Assembly (NCBI RefSeq): GCF_000381905.1
Contig: NZ_KB907245.1
Location: 2,951 to 66,950 of the forward strand
Length of the DNA: 64,000 nt
Direction of reading: 5' to 3'
Origin: Paenibacillus fonticola DSM 21315
GTDB lineage: Bacteria > Bacillota > Bacilli > Paenibacillales > Paenibacillaceae
Shown: positions 9,030-18,886 of the stretch, in pieces
How the letters are laid out: the number at the start of each line of letters is the position of its first letter
Position numbering within the stretch: the first letter of the stretch is position 1
Program-made: the position numbers and the translations under genes
Notes under the pieces: generated by a model
Told to the model about the DNA's origin: nothing
The model's database searches: none
What the model saw: only the letters and a program-made list of their open reading frames with translations

Positions 9030-9336
9030 ATCGCTCTCACCTACAAACTCCTCTCGTCATTAAAGATGTAATTAGACGTTTACGCGATGACATTTCTTGT
9101 AAGCTAAATTGCGAAATTCTTGTTTCATTGAAATGAACAAAAATAACTTAGGTAGCATAATTTTAGGACAGGGTTATAATTAATTGCTTAATTATTGAAA
9201 TACAAAACTTAATCGCATTAAAAAAATAGAACAATAAAATCAGCGTCACGCAAAAGATCAAGGCGTGTTCTTATTTAAAGTTTCAATGCTGCCGATATTA
9301 CAAATATATCATTTAATGGATAATGGGGGTTATGAA

Positions 9337-10572
9337 ATGTACGTGATCAACCAGAAACTCATTGCAGCGCTGCTTGCACTTTTCATGCTGCTGGGCTGCC
9401 TTGCAAATACGGCCATGGCAGCAGATTCAAAGAAGATATCCTTAGACGTCATTAGCAACTATACGAGCCTGATTCCCGGACAAAGTGTCATGGTTGGGGT
9501 AAGAATCTCTACTAAGGAGCTTCCAGATGACATGGGACTGCGAGCGGCAAAAATTATTTTAAGCTATGACGAAAGCATTTTTACGACGGATGGTAACATA
9601 CGTTTTGACGAAACCCTTGGAATGGATGTATGGAGAGGTGACACCTTTTTCATTCCTTCTAGCAATAATGATTATAGTATTGAGACTCCATATCCTATGG
9701 ATATCGATCCTACTGATGGCAGGAAAGAAGTGACCATATCCGTATCCGCTAATAACGGTAAACTTATTCGAGCTACCTCTGACGAAGCCTTTGTATCATT
9801 TTTTCTTACGGTAAAGGAAGGCATCTCAAGTCAAAATACCTCCATCAAAATCCAATCTGCCCTATTGGAGGATCATTCAGGAAAAGCTATTCAGAACTTT
9901 GCCGCAACATCTGCGGACATCCTCGTCGACATTCCGAAAAGCATTGACGTCGTCAGGGGTACTCTCCCACCAACTGCAGATCCATTCAAGGTTAGCGTAG
10001 ATATAGGCATAGAATTGAATGCTCTGGCTAATTTCGATAACGGCGACACGGCCTATGTCACCGAAATGGTGACGTGGCAATCTACGGACACTCAGATTCT
10101 TAAAGTTCATTCCCCAGGGAGTATTCGGACAATCGGATTGGGAACAGCTGCGGTAACCGTTACGCTTGGTTCCATAACCGGGAAGCATGACATTACTGTT
10201 CTTTCTCCAACAGATCCTGAATTGAACGTCCAGGAGGAAGCCTATGTCATCGTAACATACATCCCCCCTTCTCAAAGGGAAACACTCTACCAGGAAATAC
10301 CGGTCACCGTCAATGGCAAGGTTGCAACATCAGGACGTATGATAGAAGGGAGCGTCTACGTGCCATTACGGTCTACCAGTGATTTACTCGGGGTTAAAGC
10401 AGGCTATGACAGTTCCAAAAAAGCTCCGACAATCAACGGCACTACCATTAAGGAATTCAAAATACTTTCGGGATCATCCTACATCAAAGCCAGGGAGATT
10501 CCTTCCATTCTTGGTGCAAAGATTATTTGGGACAGCACAAATAAGAGCCTGTCGATAGAATATAATTCCTGA
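9337..10572 (+). CDS. Secreted cohesin-like / Big2 / stalk-domain protein
   Basis: 411 residues from the ATG at 9337, chosen because GGGGG lies 6 bases upstream and the N-terminus is then a clean signal peptide ending NTAMA-ADSKK (cleavage near residue 28). A cohesin-like beta domain follows (about 32-190, with YTSLIPGQSVMVGVRIS and LSYDESIF), then a Big2-like domain (about 205-300, with TWQSTDTQILKV and LGTAAVTVT), then a stalk domain of the copper-amine-oxidase-N type (about 325-411, with VNGK and SVYVPLRSTSDLLG). Such proteins are usually cell-surface or wall-bound. It ends at a strong terminator. Partner and exact role are unknown. Confidence 0.8.
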   Translation: MYVINQKLIAALLALFMLLGCLANTAMAADSKKISLDVISNYTSLIPGQSVMVGVRISTKELPDDMGLRAAKIILSYDESIFTTDGNIRFDETLGMDVWRGDTFFIPSSNNDYSIETPYPMDIDPTDGRKEVTISVSANNGKLIRATSDEAFVSFFLTVKEGISSQNTSIKIQSALLEDHSGKAIQNFAATSADILVDIPKSIDVVRGTLPPTADPFKVSVDIGIELNALANFDNGDTAYVTEMVTWQSTDTQILKVHSPGSIRTIGLGTAAVTVTLGSITGKHDITVLSPTDPELNVQEEAYVIVTYIPPSQRETLYQEIPVTVNGKVATSGRMIEGSVYVPLRSTSDLLGVKAGYDSSKKAPTINGTTIKEFKILSGSSYIKAREIPSILGAKIIWDSTNKSLSIEYNS

Positions 10573-10610
10573 ACTTATTCAAATCGTTCCAATGATTTTT
10601 AGCATAAAGA

Positions 10611-10658
10611 AACTCTCTTTTATTTGCTAATCACGCAAATAAAAGAGAGTTATTTTTT
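10611..10658 (+). terminator. Strong rho-independent terminator
   Basis: Perfect 16-bp inverted repeat (10611-10626 with 10636-10651), 9-base loop, then ATTTTTTAC. It closes the secreted stalk-domain gene and separates it from the genomic island. Confidence 0.9.
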
Positions 10659-10677
10659 ACTCTGTCTTTATTCGTAT

Positions 10678-10695
10678 TTACTCCCACTCAACCGT
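10678..10695 (-). other. Attachment-site copy (distal att, guaA 3'-end remnant)
   Basis: On the minus strand ACGGTTGAGTGGGAGTAA, which matches the guaA 3' end (18869-18886, ACGATTGAGTGGGAATAA) at 16 of 18 positions and in the guaA frame reads TVEWE-stop. The guaA 3' end is a well-known insertion target for integrative elements. This is therefore read as the far att site of the island that starts at guaA. Confidence 0.75.
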
Positions 10696-10739
10696 GCGGG
10701 TAGGGCTTATAAAGCCTGTTGTTATCACTTTTTCTACGG

Positions 10740-10773
10740 TGTCTCCACTACCTTGGAGACAGTTTTGGCGACA
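10740..10773. repeat. Integrase arm-type repeats, left end of island
   Basis: TGTCTCCA and TTGGAGACA form an 8-bp inverted repeat, followed one base later by TTTTGGCGACA. The same two words occur at the other end of the island (18756-18778). Placed between the att site and the integrase remnant, they fit arm-type binding sites of a tyrosine recombinase. Confidence 0.55.
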
Positions 10774-10830
10774 TTCGTTTCGTTTCACCGTTTGATTACC
10801 GACAAATGTAAATTGCTTACTAGTTGCAGT

Positions 10831-11190
10831 TTAAATATTAATAATGCCTGCCATTGATTCGGCAACAGCATCATCAATCCCACGCCACAAATGTGCTCAT
10901 TGATGAGAAAGCTTACATGAGAATGACGTAGTCCTTTTGCCTGTATTACTGGAGCACCTGCAAGCTTCGCATAACGAGCAATTATTCGAGTAATCGTTGA
11001 TTTAATCATGGGTAAGCCATCATAGGAGAAAATGAAATACATATTTCCGTGTTGTGCTTGTCGTTCTTTCCATCACGCAACACTTCGAGTGAATCATCAT
11101 CTAATGCAAGCACCCGTTTTCGATCAACTGTTTTCGTGTGGTTCTTCCGATTGTAATTCTTGCGAAATATATTTTCCTAGTGGGCCTTTC
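10831..11190 (-). pseudogene. Tyrosine recombinase (integrase) remnant
   Basis: Pieces of one integrase catalytic domain appear in different frames. First comes KTVDRKRVLALDDDSLEVL, the usual beta-sheet region. After a frameshift near 11045 comes FIFSYDGLPM and IQAKGLRHSHVSFLINE, with the His-Leu-Arg-His active-site box. The reading frame then reaches DDAVAESMAGIINI-stop only after another shift, and the segment with the catalytic Tyr is missing. No N-terminal domain is seen above 11190. The remnant sits next to the att copy, as expected for the integrase of a guaA island. The enzyme is surely inactive. Confidence 0.75.
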
Positions 11191-11260
11191 CGAACTATAA
11201 CGCCTTGAGTCTAATAACCTTTTATCTACGATTAACTCTTTACTAAATTAAAAAAGCGAT

Positions 11261-11304
11261 AAATAAAAAGATGATGATGTAGACTGAAATAATTCTACAC
11301 CATC
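11261..11304 (-). terminator. Terminator of the hsd operon
   Basis: On the minus strand GATGGTGTAGA, a 10-base loop and TCTACATCATC (one G-T pair) are followed by ATCTTTTTATTT. It lies about 70 bases after the hsdR stop. Confidence 0.8.
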
Positions 11305-11371
11305 ACCATTGAATTTTGTTCCTTTAGAAGCAAATCCCAATATTTTGATATTCAACCGCTATTTTAGATTA

Positions 11372-14300
11372 TTAAATCTTTCCTCCCACTCCCTTAAACT
11401 TATCTACAAAGGCAGAGATTTTCTGAAAAACGCTCTGCTTTTTCGTTAAATACTGAGGATTAAGAGGACTCATTTTAGGAAGAATTTCATTAAGCTCCGT
11501 TCCGTTTTCGCTTGCATATTCTCTCCTTAAAGAATTTAAAATATATCTTTTCGCAGCCTCTTCATTAAGTTTTTCAGTATTAATTAACTCTTCTGCTTCA
11601 CGTTTTTGCTCAGTTTGAGCAAATGAAAAGAAAGCCTCGATAATACTTGCTTTATCTTGAATACTATCTAAATCAGCTTGGTTGATAAAATCAACAACTA
11701 AGCTTTCTTTGGCACGGTTTCCTACACTAGAACGAATTAAGCGGCGAACTTCTTCAACCAAGAATGCTTTATCTTTCACCTTTTTGTTATGCTCAAAAAT
11801 AAGTTCAAGAATGTAATCTAAGTTAATCTCTTGGGATTTCAGAAGATCTACCTCAAAGACAACATCATCCCAATCAATAGAGGCATTTCCTTTCTCATTT
11901 CCAGCTTTTTCACGACGAAACCAATCACGAATATCATTATACGAAGAACGATAATCTTGAATGGCTCTTTCTTCCAACACTTGAGTCTCTTGCATAACAG
12001 CTATATCTTCATCCGTTACATAGTGAGTAGCCTTAAAGTCTTCTAAAGCTTTAGAGTCAGTCACATCTACTGTTTGTAACGCTTTTAAAGCTGAATATTC
12101 ATCATAGTTCTGCAGAATATTTTCGATACGCAAATATTCACCAAATAGTTTAGTAAATTCTTTCTTATCCTTCTCAGTAACAATCTCATCAACATTGGGA
12201 AAGCGTTCCTTTAATTCTCTTACTACATCTGAATAACCACGACGGGCTTCACCCGTTGCCACATCAGAGAATCCTTCCATATACTCCTTGTAGCTTTTTT
12301 CCAGTACCACATTTTTAGTATTCTTATCCCCAAAAAGAGTAATGGCATCTATGGTTGCTTGTTCTAAATCTCTAAAAGTAACAATATTTCCAAAGGTTTT
12401 GGTGGAATCATAAATACGATTTGTTCTCGAAAAAGCTTGTATTAAACCATGGTATCTAAGATTTTTATCAACAAAAAGAGTATTTAGTGTAGGTGCATCA
12501 AAACCAGTTAAAAACATTCCAACAACAATTAACAAATCGATCTCTTTGTCTTTTACTCGTTTAGCAAGGTCACGATAATAATTTTGAAACTCCTTACTTT
12601 CTACGCCATAATTGGTTTTAAACATCGCATTGTAGTCTTTTATGGCTGAACTTAAAAACTCTTTTGCACTACTATCCATTGCTGAAGGTTCAAAAGTTTC
12701 ATCCAGAATTTCACCTATCGCATTTTGCTCCTCATTAGCAGCAAAGGAGAAAATTGTCGCTATCTTTAGAGGTTTACTGCTTTCCTGTTGTAAATTATTT
12801 AATGTTTCATAGTAGAATTTGGCTGCGTCAACACTGCTCACAGCAAACATGGCGTTAAAACCTTTTCCATTCGCATTCAAACGATGGGTTTTTATTCTAA
12901 AATTATTCAGAATATATTGAGATATTTCTTTAATCCGTTCGGGATGCAGTAATGCTTCTTTATTTTCACCTGCCGATAGCTTTTTCTCGTCCTGTTCTTT
13001 TTCAATACTTTTGAACTTAGGGCGGACATCGTTATAATCTACTTTAAACTTTAAAACTTTCTCATCTCTAATAGCATCCGTAATGACATAAGAGTGTAAC
13101 TCTCTACCAAAGACAGAAGCAGTCGTTTCAGAACCTAACGCATTTTCCGGGAAAATAGGCGTACCTGTAAATCCAAATTGATAGAACTTCTTAAACTTTT
13201 TTTTGATATTTTTTTGAGCTTGACCAAATTGTGAACGGTGGGCTTCATCAAATATAAATACTACTTGCTTATGATATATAGGTAACTCTGTTTCGTTTTT
13301 CATTAGATTATTCAGTTTTTGAATCGTCGTCACAATAATTTTATTATCATCTTTTTCTATGTTACGTTTTAATCCTGCGGTACTTTCCGAACCATTCACA
13401 CTATCAGGAGAAAAACGCTGATACTCTTTCATCGTCTGATAATCTAGGTCTTTTCGATCTACAACAAAAAAGACTTTATCTATAAAATCCAATTCAGTTG
13501 CCAAACGAGCCGCTTTAAAACTCGTAAGCGTTTTCCCCGAACCTGTTGTATGCCAAATATACCCTCCGCTTTCAATGGTGCTCCATTTTTTGGCCTGGTA
13601 TGCACTCCTAATCTTCCATAATATTCGTTCTGCCGCGGCAATTTGATAAGGTCGCATAACCAGCATGTTGTCGCTCGTATCAAATACGGAATATTTTAGT
13701 AGTACACTCAATAAAGTGTCTTTCTGAAAAAATGTAGCTGTGAAATCTTTTATATCTTTAATTAAGATATTATCCGCTTTGGCCCAATTCATCGTGAAAT
13801 CAAAACTATTCTTGTCACGTTTCGTCGTATTCGCAAAATAACGGCTATCTGTCCCATTAGAAATCACAAAAATCTGTAAATACTTAAATAGAGAGTTCTC
13901 AGAATTGAAACTCTCTTTACTGTATCGATGAACTTGATTAAAGGCTTCGCGAATCGCAATCCCCCGCTTTTTAAGCTCGACTTGTACTAACGGCAAGCCA
14001 TTGACTAAGATCGTAACATCATATCGATTAGCCTGCGTTCCTTTTTGTTCAAATTGGGAAATAACCTGCACCTTATTACGGGCAATATTATTCTTGTCTA
14101 CTAGGTAGATGTTCTGAATATGCCCATCATCAAAGACAAAGTCATAAATATAATCATTATGTATTTTACGGGTTTTATCAACGTGGTTGTCACTCGGTTT
14201 ATCTAAATACTGTTCACAAAACCTAAGCCATTCGGCATCTGAAAATTGCGTTTTATTAAGGTCTTGGATCTGCACGCGAACATTCGCAAGCATCTGTTCA

Positions 14301-14470
14301 GGAGAGGTTAAATTAGGCAAATGCTCATAGCCAAGATTCACTAGATCTTGAATGAGTTCACGTTCTAAATTAGCTTCCGTTTGATAGCCAACCCCTTGTT
14401 CTGCTATTTTGGTATATTTATCTAAAACGATAAAATTATTCGATTCTGCGATGGGTTTGTAGTCGCTCAT
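11372..14470 (-). CDS. hsdR: Type I restriction enzyme, R subunit (HsdR)
   Basis: 1032 residues, normal for HsdR. The N-terminal nuclease domain has the PD-(D/E)xK lysine motif [10 protein letters not shown] with TILVNG before it. The superfamily 2 translocase has HTTGSGKT (motif I), FIFDEAHRS (motif II) and FGFTGTP (motif III); QAFSRTNR is the late arginine motif. With two HsdM and one HsdS it forms the complex that translocates DNA and cuts unmodified DNA. AAGGGGGG precedes the ATG. It begins 12 bases after the PrrC-like gene and is last in the operon hsdM-hsdS-prrC-like-hsdR. The operon is visibly AT-richer than the flanking chromosome, in line with transfer. Confidence 0.95.
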   Translation of the reverse strand: MSDYKPIAESNNFIVLDKYTKIAEQGVGYQTEANLERELIQDLVNLGYEHLPNLTSPEQMLANVRVQIQDLNKTQFSDAEWLRFCEQYLDKPSDNHVDKTRKIHNDYIYDFVFDDGHIQNIYLVDKNNIARNKVQVISQFEQKGTQANRYDVTILVNGLPLVQVELKKRGIAIREAFNQVHRYSKESFNSENSLFKYLQIFVISNGTDSRYFANTTKRDKNSFDFTMNWAKADNILIKDIKDFTATFFQKDTLLSVLLKYSVFDTSDNMLVMRPYQIAAAERILWKIRSAYQAKKWSTIESGGYIWHTTGSGKTLTSFKAARLATELDFIDKVFFVVDRKDLDYQTMKEYQRFSPDSVNGSESTAGLKRNIEKDDNKIIVTTIQKLNNLMKNETELPIYHKQVVFIFDEAHRSQFGQAQKNIKKKFKKFYQFGFTGTPIFPENALGSETTASVFGRELHSYVITDAIRDEKVLKFKVDYNDVRPKFKSIEKEQDEKKLSAGENKEALLHPERIKEISQYILNNFRIKTHRLNANGKGFNAMFAVSSVDAAKFYYETLNNLQQESSKPLKIATIFSFAANEEQNAIGEILDETFEPSAMDSSAKEFLSSAIKDYNAMFKTNYGVESKEFQNYYRDLAKRVKDKEIDLLIVVGMFLTGFDAPTLNTLFVDKNLRYHGLIQAFSRTNRIYDSTKTFGNIVTFRDLEQATIDAITLFGDKNTKNVVLEKSYKEYMEGFSDVATGEARRGYSDVVRELKERFPNVDEIVTEKDKKEFTKLFGEYLRIENILQNYDEYSALKALQTVDVTDSKALEDFKATHYVTDEDIAVMQETQVLEERAIQDYRSSYNDIRDWFRREKAGNEKGNASIDWDDVVFEVDLLKSQEINLDYILELIFEHNKKVKDKAFLVEEVRRLIRSSVGNRAKESLVVDFINQADLDSIQDKASIIEAFFSFAQTEQKREAEELINTEKLNEEAAKRYILNSLRREYASENGTELNEILPKMSPLNPQYLTKKQSVFQKISAFVDKFKGVGGKI

Positions 14471-14482
14471 TAATTTCCCCCC

Positions 14483-15682
14483 TTAATTAATTTTTTTAAA
14501 CCTATATATTTCATTAATTTCACTAATAAGATGTCTTAAAACATTTTTGTCATCACTTGTTAGCTCAACAATTTCTTCAGCTGAATGCTTTGAATGACTG
14601 GATAAGTTTAGAATCCTTTTTACATATGCATCCCGATTTCCTTTAACAGGTAACAACAATTCTGTCCAATCAGAATACCCCAAAAAAGTGGCAGTTTTCT
14701 CTAAAATATTTCGAAGAAAGTTAAAATGATATTTATAAACTTGATCAGTTTCAATAGCTTTTTCGATTTCATTTATTAGGAAAAGATGATAAGAAAATGG
14801 TGAATCCTTAAGCCGATCTATTAGTTCGTAAGTACCCTCTTCTTTCTTTTCTAGTCTATACCATTTAAAATGTCTACGACTGTTGTAACCTGTACTTCTA
14901 TCGGAATTACTAAATTCATTAAACAACACGTTATAAAAAAGAGGATTGTGCGTGGTAATAATGAACTTAAGGTCTGTTAATGCAGATGATTTTATTAATC
15001 CTGCTAGATTTACTGCTAATTCAATCAGGTGATTATCATCTAATGAAGTTACAGGATCATCTATAAATACATACTCCAGCTGGTTAAACTGATTTGTTTC
15101 TCTCTCACTGGGTTCGGCTTCGTTTAATACAGCAATAACTTGTTGAAGTAGAGTATAAAAAACACACCATACAAAGTTACTCTCTTCACCTTTTGAAATT
15201 TTAATGTTATTTGAATGCTCATCATTACCACGCTCATATGAAAATACTATTTCTGTAAAAGCTCCTATTGTTACAGTATTACCATCCCTATCTTTGATAG
15301 TATATTCTTCATTAAAATGTGGGGTTAATTTATCGTCAGTATAATGTTGAAAATTAGAAATAATATTCCTATCTTGTCCTTGTTCTTCAAAAATCCATCT
15401 TGTAAAAGAATTAGGATGGATTTTAAGTTTTGGTTCAGTATCATATTCTAAGTCATTATCCCAATAAAATAAATCTTCAGTAAACGCATTGTAATAAAGT
15501 ACTTTTTTATCTATTACTTCTAATTCCTCTAACTCTGTATCACCATCTAGTTTAGGTTCAACTAATGACTTAAATTGCCTTGAAAGCCTAGTTTTACCAG
15601 TTCCATTAAAAGCATAAATCAGCTGAACTTTTTTATTATTATCTACTAACTGTTGTGCAATCTCATTTAAACTCTTCCCCAT
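14483..15682 (-). CDS. PrrC-like anticodon nuclease candidate (ABC-type ATPase)
   Basis: 399 residues, against 396 for E. coli PrrC. Seen: Walker A AFNGTGKT (24-31); ABC-type signature KISKGEES (161-168); Walker B and D-loop [10 protein letters not shown] (206-215); switch TTHN (243-246); then LKDSPFSY (291-298), which resembles the PrrC motif KYGDSNKSFSY; and R324-x3-E328 followed by H363, placed almost like the PrrC catalytic triad R320/E324/H356. PrrC cuts tRNA-Lys in the anticodon loop when a phage disables the linked type I restriction enzyme. The gene lies between hsdS and hsdR, exactly where prrC lies in the prr locus, and starts 4 bases after the hsdS stop. It could instead be an uncharacterised AAA_13-type ATPase; the tRNA target is not known. 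Confidence 0.7.
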   Translation of the reverse strand: MGKSLNEIAQQLVDNNKKVQLIYAFNGTGKTRLSRQFKSLVEPKLDGDTELEELEVIDKKVLYYNAFTEDLFYWDNDLEYDTEPKLKIHPNSFTRWIFEEQGQDRNIISNFQHYTDDKLTPHFNEEYTIKDRDGNTVTIGAFTEIVFSYERGNDEHSNNIKISKGEESNFVWCVFYTLLQQVIAVLNEAEPSERETNQFNQLEYVFIDDPVTSLDDNHLIELAVNLAGLIKSSALTDLKFIITTHNPLFYNVLFNEFSNSDRSTGYNSRRHFKWYRLEKKEEGTYELIDRLKDSPFSYHLFLINEIEKAIETDQVYKYHFNFLRNILEKTATFLGYSDWTELLLPVKGNRDAYVKRILNLSSHSKHSAEEIVELTSDDKNVLRHLISEINEIYRFKKIN

Positions 15683-15686
15683 ACTA

Positions 15687-16922
15687 TTATTCTACCTCAC
15701 TTTTGGGAAATGAAAGCAGCATATCACGATAGTATTCGTATTGTTTTTTACGCAACTCTATTTCACGAGGCAAACCCTCGGTAATGGAGGATGTGAGGGC
15801 GTCGAATTTGTCTAAAATAGATACGATCCGATCTTGTTCTTCAAAGGGTGGGATGGGGATTATTGTTTTACTCAAACCATTCGCATTAATCGCCGAGATT
15901 TTCCCCGAAGATATATGTTTTTTAATTTGATTATGAAATTGCTTGGTTCGTGTAAAGTATGAAACATATTTAGGATTCAAAGAACTTCTATACGAAAAAC
16001 AAGCATCATGAATAGCAACCCCTGTATTACCAAGCCATGCAGTGCCTTTTCCAATATCTTCAATCGTTTCACCAGCAGCAACAATTACCACATCACCATA
16101 ATCTGCAATTCTTAGCTTTGAAGCTAAATCATCACTAACGAACGATTTTGTTTTTTCCGCCCAGATATTATAATGCGTATACATTTCACCATAATGAATA
16201 CATGGGAAACCCTCTGAAAGCATGTCGGTTTTTACAAATCTCTTGCCTCGTGTAAATTCGCCTACATCTCCCAACGTCTTCCACTCAACTTCACCCTCTT
16301 CAAAAGTTAACAACTTGTCACGGTAATAGGTATATTGCTTATTACGAGCTGTAAGTTCTGCTGTAAGCTCTGCTGTAAGCTCTGCTGTAAGCTCTGAGAA
16401 GGAGTCTAAAATACGGATGATTTCTTCTTGCACTTTAAGAGATGGAATGGGGATTTTGAACTCTTTGACCTTCGCATCAGAAATAGCTGGATATGCTGAT
16501 CCACTTTGATTTTCTTCTACATACTTTTTAAATTCAGATGAAGTAATACAATGATAGATCCATTTAGGTAAAACTTCATTTATTCTGGCTCTTAAGATAC
16601 AATAACCAGTGCTAGCAACTCCTCCGGAAAATTCTTCAGTAATCAAACAAACTCGTTGCTGGGTAGGCCGAGTTGTTGCAAAAATAACATCATTTTCTAT
16701 TACTAATTTTTGGGCTCTGCTTGGTGCATCTTCGGCGGATATTTCAGTTGTCTCAATTATTCTGTTTGTTTCGCGACTAACTGAAGTTAAATCAATATAC
16801 CGATAAGTATCCTTTGTCTCTCTCCACTTAATATTGGAAGTTGGTAATGTAACATCCCCTAATGCTTTCCACTCAACCTCAACCCCACCAAGTAGTTTCT
16901 TTATATAATTCGGCTTAATCAC
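15687..16922 (-). CDS. hsdS: Type I restriction specificity subunit (HsdS)
   Basis: 411 residues with two target-recognition domains. The first (about 12-165) starts VEWKALGDV and ends [21 protein letters not shown] central helical region contains the repeat ELTA x4 (about 178-193). The second (about 215-385) starts VEWKTLGDV and ends [20 protein letters not shown], with a closing helix ending [13 protein letters not shown]. Each domain reads half of the bipartite DNA target. Start is GTG at 16922, overlapping the hsdM stop (GTGA). The 12-bp repeat block resembles the TAEL repeats of EcoR124I, whose copy number sets the spacer length of the target. Confidence 0.93.
   Translation of the reverse strand: MIKPNYIKKLLGGVEVEWKALGDVTLPTSNIKWRETKDTYRYIDLTSVSRETNRIIETTEISAEDAPSRAQKLVIENDVIFATTRPTQQRVCLITEEFSGGVASTGYCILRARINEVLPKWIYHCITSSEFKKYVEENQSGSAYPAISDAKVKEFKIPIPSLKVQEEIIRILDSFSELTAELTAELTAELTARNKQYTYYRDKLLTFEEGEVEWKTLGDVGEFTRGKRFVKTDMLSEGFPCIHYGEMYTHYNIWAEKTKSFVSDDLASKLRIADYGDVVIVAAGETIEDIGKGTAWLGNTGVAIHDACFSYRSSLNPKYVSYFTRTKQFHNQIKKHISSGKISAINANGLSKTIIPIPPFEEQDRIVSILDKFDALTSSITEGLPREIELRKKQYEYYRDMLLSFPKSEVE
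16349..16396 (-). repeat. Four 12-bp repeats in hsdS (TAEL-type central repeats)
   Basis: Four in-frame units CTGTAAGCTCTG on the plus strand (the first with one change, CTGTAAGTTCTG). They encode Glu-Leu-Thr-Ala tetrapeptides in the central helix of HsdS. Because the unit is 12 bp, slippage keeps the frame. Confidence 0.95.
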
Positions 16923-18466
16923 GATTCAATCACCTCAATAATGTCATCAATTTCAGCACGAAGTTGCTCTATCTTTGCTACAGTCGTTTTTATTTCTGCA
17001 TTCAGCTGATTTATATCAATAACTTCCCTTGTGTCTTTTGCTTCCACATATGAGCTTACAGATAAGTTGTAATCATTTTGAACAATTGCATCATAATCAA
17101 CGGATTTTGCAACATGGTCAACATCTTCTTTGCTGTCAAACATTTTCATGATTTGCTCAATGTGTTCATCTGTAAGTATGTTATTATTGGTTACTTTTTT
17201 ATAGAAATCTGCGCCACTTGCATCAATAAATTGAGTTTTATTATCGGTTTTATGCTTAGAAAGAACCAAGATATTAACCGCTATGGAAGTTCCGTAGAAA
17301 AGATTAGGTGCTAATGCAATAACCGTTTCAACAAAGTTGTTATCAATTAGGTACTTTCTAATTTTTTTCTCTGCACCACCTCGGTAAAAAATACCAGGGA
17401 AACAAACGATAGCAGCACGACCTTTGCTTGAAAGGTAACTAAGCGAATGCAGAACAAAGGCAAAATCAGCTTTGGACTTTGGCGCTAATACGCCTGCAGG
17501 GGCAAATCTTTCATCATTAATAAGCGTTGGATCATCACTACCAATCCAACTTACGGAATAAGGTGGATTCGATACAATCGCATCAAAAGGTTTTTCATCT
17601 CCAAATTGAGGATCTAACAGTGTATTTCCTAGAGCAATATTAAATTTATCGTAGTTTATATTGTGTAAAAACATATTCATACGAGCAAGGTTATAAGTTG
17701 TATGGTTAATCTCCTGTCCGTAAAAACCATCTTCGATAATATGAGCATCAAACTGTTTTTTTGCTTGTAGTAAAAGTGAACCTGAGCCGGCTGCTGGGTC
17801 ATAAATTTTATTAATGGAGGTTTGCTTGTGTATTGCCAATTGAGCAATTAACTTAGACACACTCTGCGGTGTAAAAAACTCCCCTCCAGATTTACCTGCA
17901 TTGGCAGCATAATTAGAGATTAAAAACTCATAGGCATCACCAAAGAGGTCGATTTGACTATCTTCAAAATTGCCAAAATTAAGCCCTTCAACACCTTTAA
18001 TGACAGCAGCTAAACGGCTGTTTTTATCCTTTACAGTATTGCCCAGTCTATTGCTTGTCGTGTCGAAGTCAGCAAATAATCCCTTAATATCTAGTTCAGA
18101 TGGATAACCATTTGCTGAATTTTCAATAGCAGAAAATATAGCAGCCAAATCGGTATTCAAACTATCATTCGTGTTGGCGGTTTTCGCGATGTTAGCAAAC
18201 AGTTGACTCGGATATATGAAATACCCTTTTGTTTTAATGGCATCCTCTTTGATTTCTTTCGTTATAATATCATCAGGAAGTTCTGCATACTTGATGCTTT
18301 CGTCTCCCGCTTCCATATAGCTAGAAAAATTCTCACTAATAAATCGATAAAAAAGCGTTCCTAAAACATATTGTTTAAAATCCCATCCATCTACTGAGCC
18401 ACGGACATCATTGGCTATTTTCCAGATTTGAGATTGTAATTCGGCACGTTGTGTTGCACTTGTCAT
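16919..18466 (-). CDS. hsdM: Type I restriction N6-adenine methyltransferase (HsdM)
   Basis: 515 residues. An N-terminal helical HsdM domain (starts [20 protein letters not shown]) is followed by the methyltransferase fold: SAM-binding [12 protein letters not shown] (motif I) and catalytic SNPPYS (motif IV, NPPY), with [14 protein letters not shown] before motif I as usual. A C-terminal helical tail ends in a coiled stretch that contacts HsdS. It methylates adenine in the target chosen by HsdS. First gene of the operon; GGAGG precedes the ATG by 7 bases. Confidence 0.95.
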   Translation of the reverse strand: MTSATQRAELQSQIWKIANDVRGSVDGWDFKQYVLGTLFYRFISENFSSYMEAGDESIKYAELPDDIITKEIKEDAIKTKGYFIYPSQLFANIAKTANTNDSLNTDLAAIFSAIENSANGYPSELDIKGLFADFDTTSNRLGNTVKDKNSRLAAVIKGVEGLNFGNFEDSQIDLFGDAYEFLISNYAANAGKSGGEFFTPQSVSKLIAQLAIHKQTSINKIYDPAAGSGSLLLQAKKQFDAHIIEDGFYGQEINHTTYNLARMNMFLHNINYDKFNIALGNTLLDPQFGDEKPFDAIVSNPPYSVSWIGSDDPTLINDERFAPAGVLAPKSKADFAFVLHSLSYLSSKGRAAIVCFPGIFYRGGAEKKIRKYLIDNNFVETVIALAPNLFYGTSIAVNILVLSKHKTDNKTQFIDASGADFYKKVTNNNILTDEHIEQIMKMFDSKEDVDHVAKSVDYDAIVQNDYNLSVSSYVEAKDTREVIDINQLNAEIKTTVAKIEQLRAEIDDIIEVIES

Positions 18467-18722
18467 TTGTAAACCTCCAATTTTCCTTCTAACTTATATT
18501 GTTTACAGAAGCACTTCTAAAAAGCTTTATAGCCCCTTACCTATTCCAACAAACTTGTTCCACACTCTAGCCGTAAATCCTTTTATTCGACAGTCACTTA
18601 CCATATCATACACCATGCCACCGTGGTGAAGCCGATCGATCAGAAATATACCTAAAGGAAATCCCTAGGCATCTTCACTATGTTTCGCGCATTCCATACA
18701 CTCAACCGGCTAACGACTAAAT

Positions 18723-18759
18723 AAAAACCCCCACCGACAATGATTCGGTGAGAGTTTTT
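18723..18759 (-). terminator. Terminator downstream of guaA
   Basis: AAAAAC ... CACCGA/TCGGTG ... GTTTTT, a 6-bp core stem with A- and T-runs on both sides, so it can work in both directions. It lies about 110 bases after the guaA stop, inside the right end of the island. The remaining bases between hsdM and guaA (18467-18722) hold no gene I can support. Confidence 0.7.
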
Positions 18760-18778
18760 GGCGACAATCTTGGAGACA
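18756..18778. repeat. Integrase arm-type repeats, right end of island
   Basis: TTTTGGCGACA then TTGGAGACA, the same two words as at 10753-10773 at the other end of the island but in swapped order. They lie about 90 bases from the att site in guaA. Confidence 0.55.
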
Positions 18779-18868
18779 ATTCAAATGAATTTCGGTCTCC
18801 TAAATTCATTTGAGTTTTACTAATATGGCGTAAAATCAACGTTTTGGGATGTGTAAGGTGTCACTAGA

Positions 18869-18886
18869 TTATTCCCACTCAATCGT
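18869..18886 (-). other. Attachment site in the guaA 3' end
   Basis: ACGATTGAGTGGGAATAA on the minus strand, the last codons (TIEWE-stop) of guaA. Direct repeat partner at 10678-10695 (16/18). Insertion here leaves guaA intact. Confidence 0.75.

Noticed and set aside
18545..18650. IstB-like transposase helper remnant
   Set aside because: A minus-strand stretch reads LIDRLHHGGMVYDM, reminiscent of the end of IS21 IstB, but the match is too short and no other IS21 part or terminal repeat is seen.
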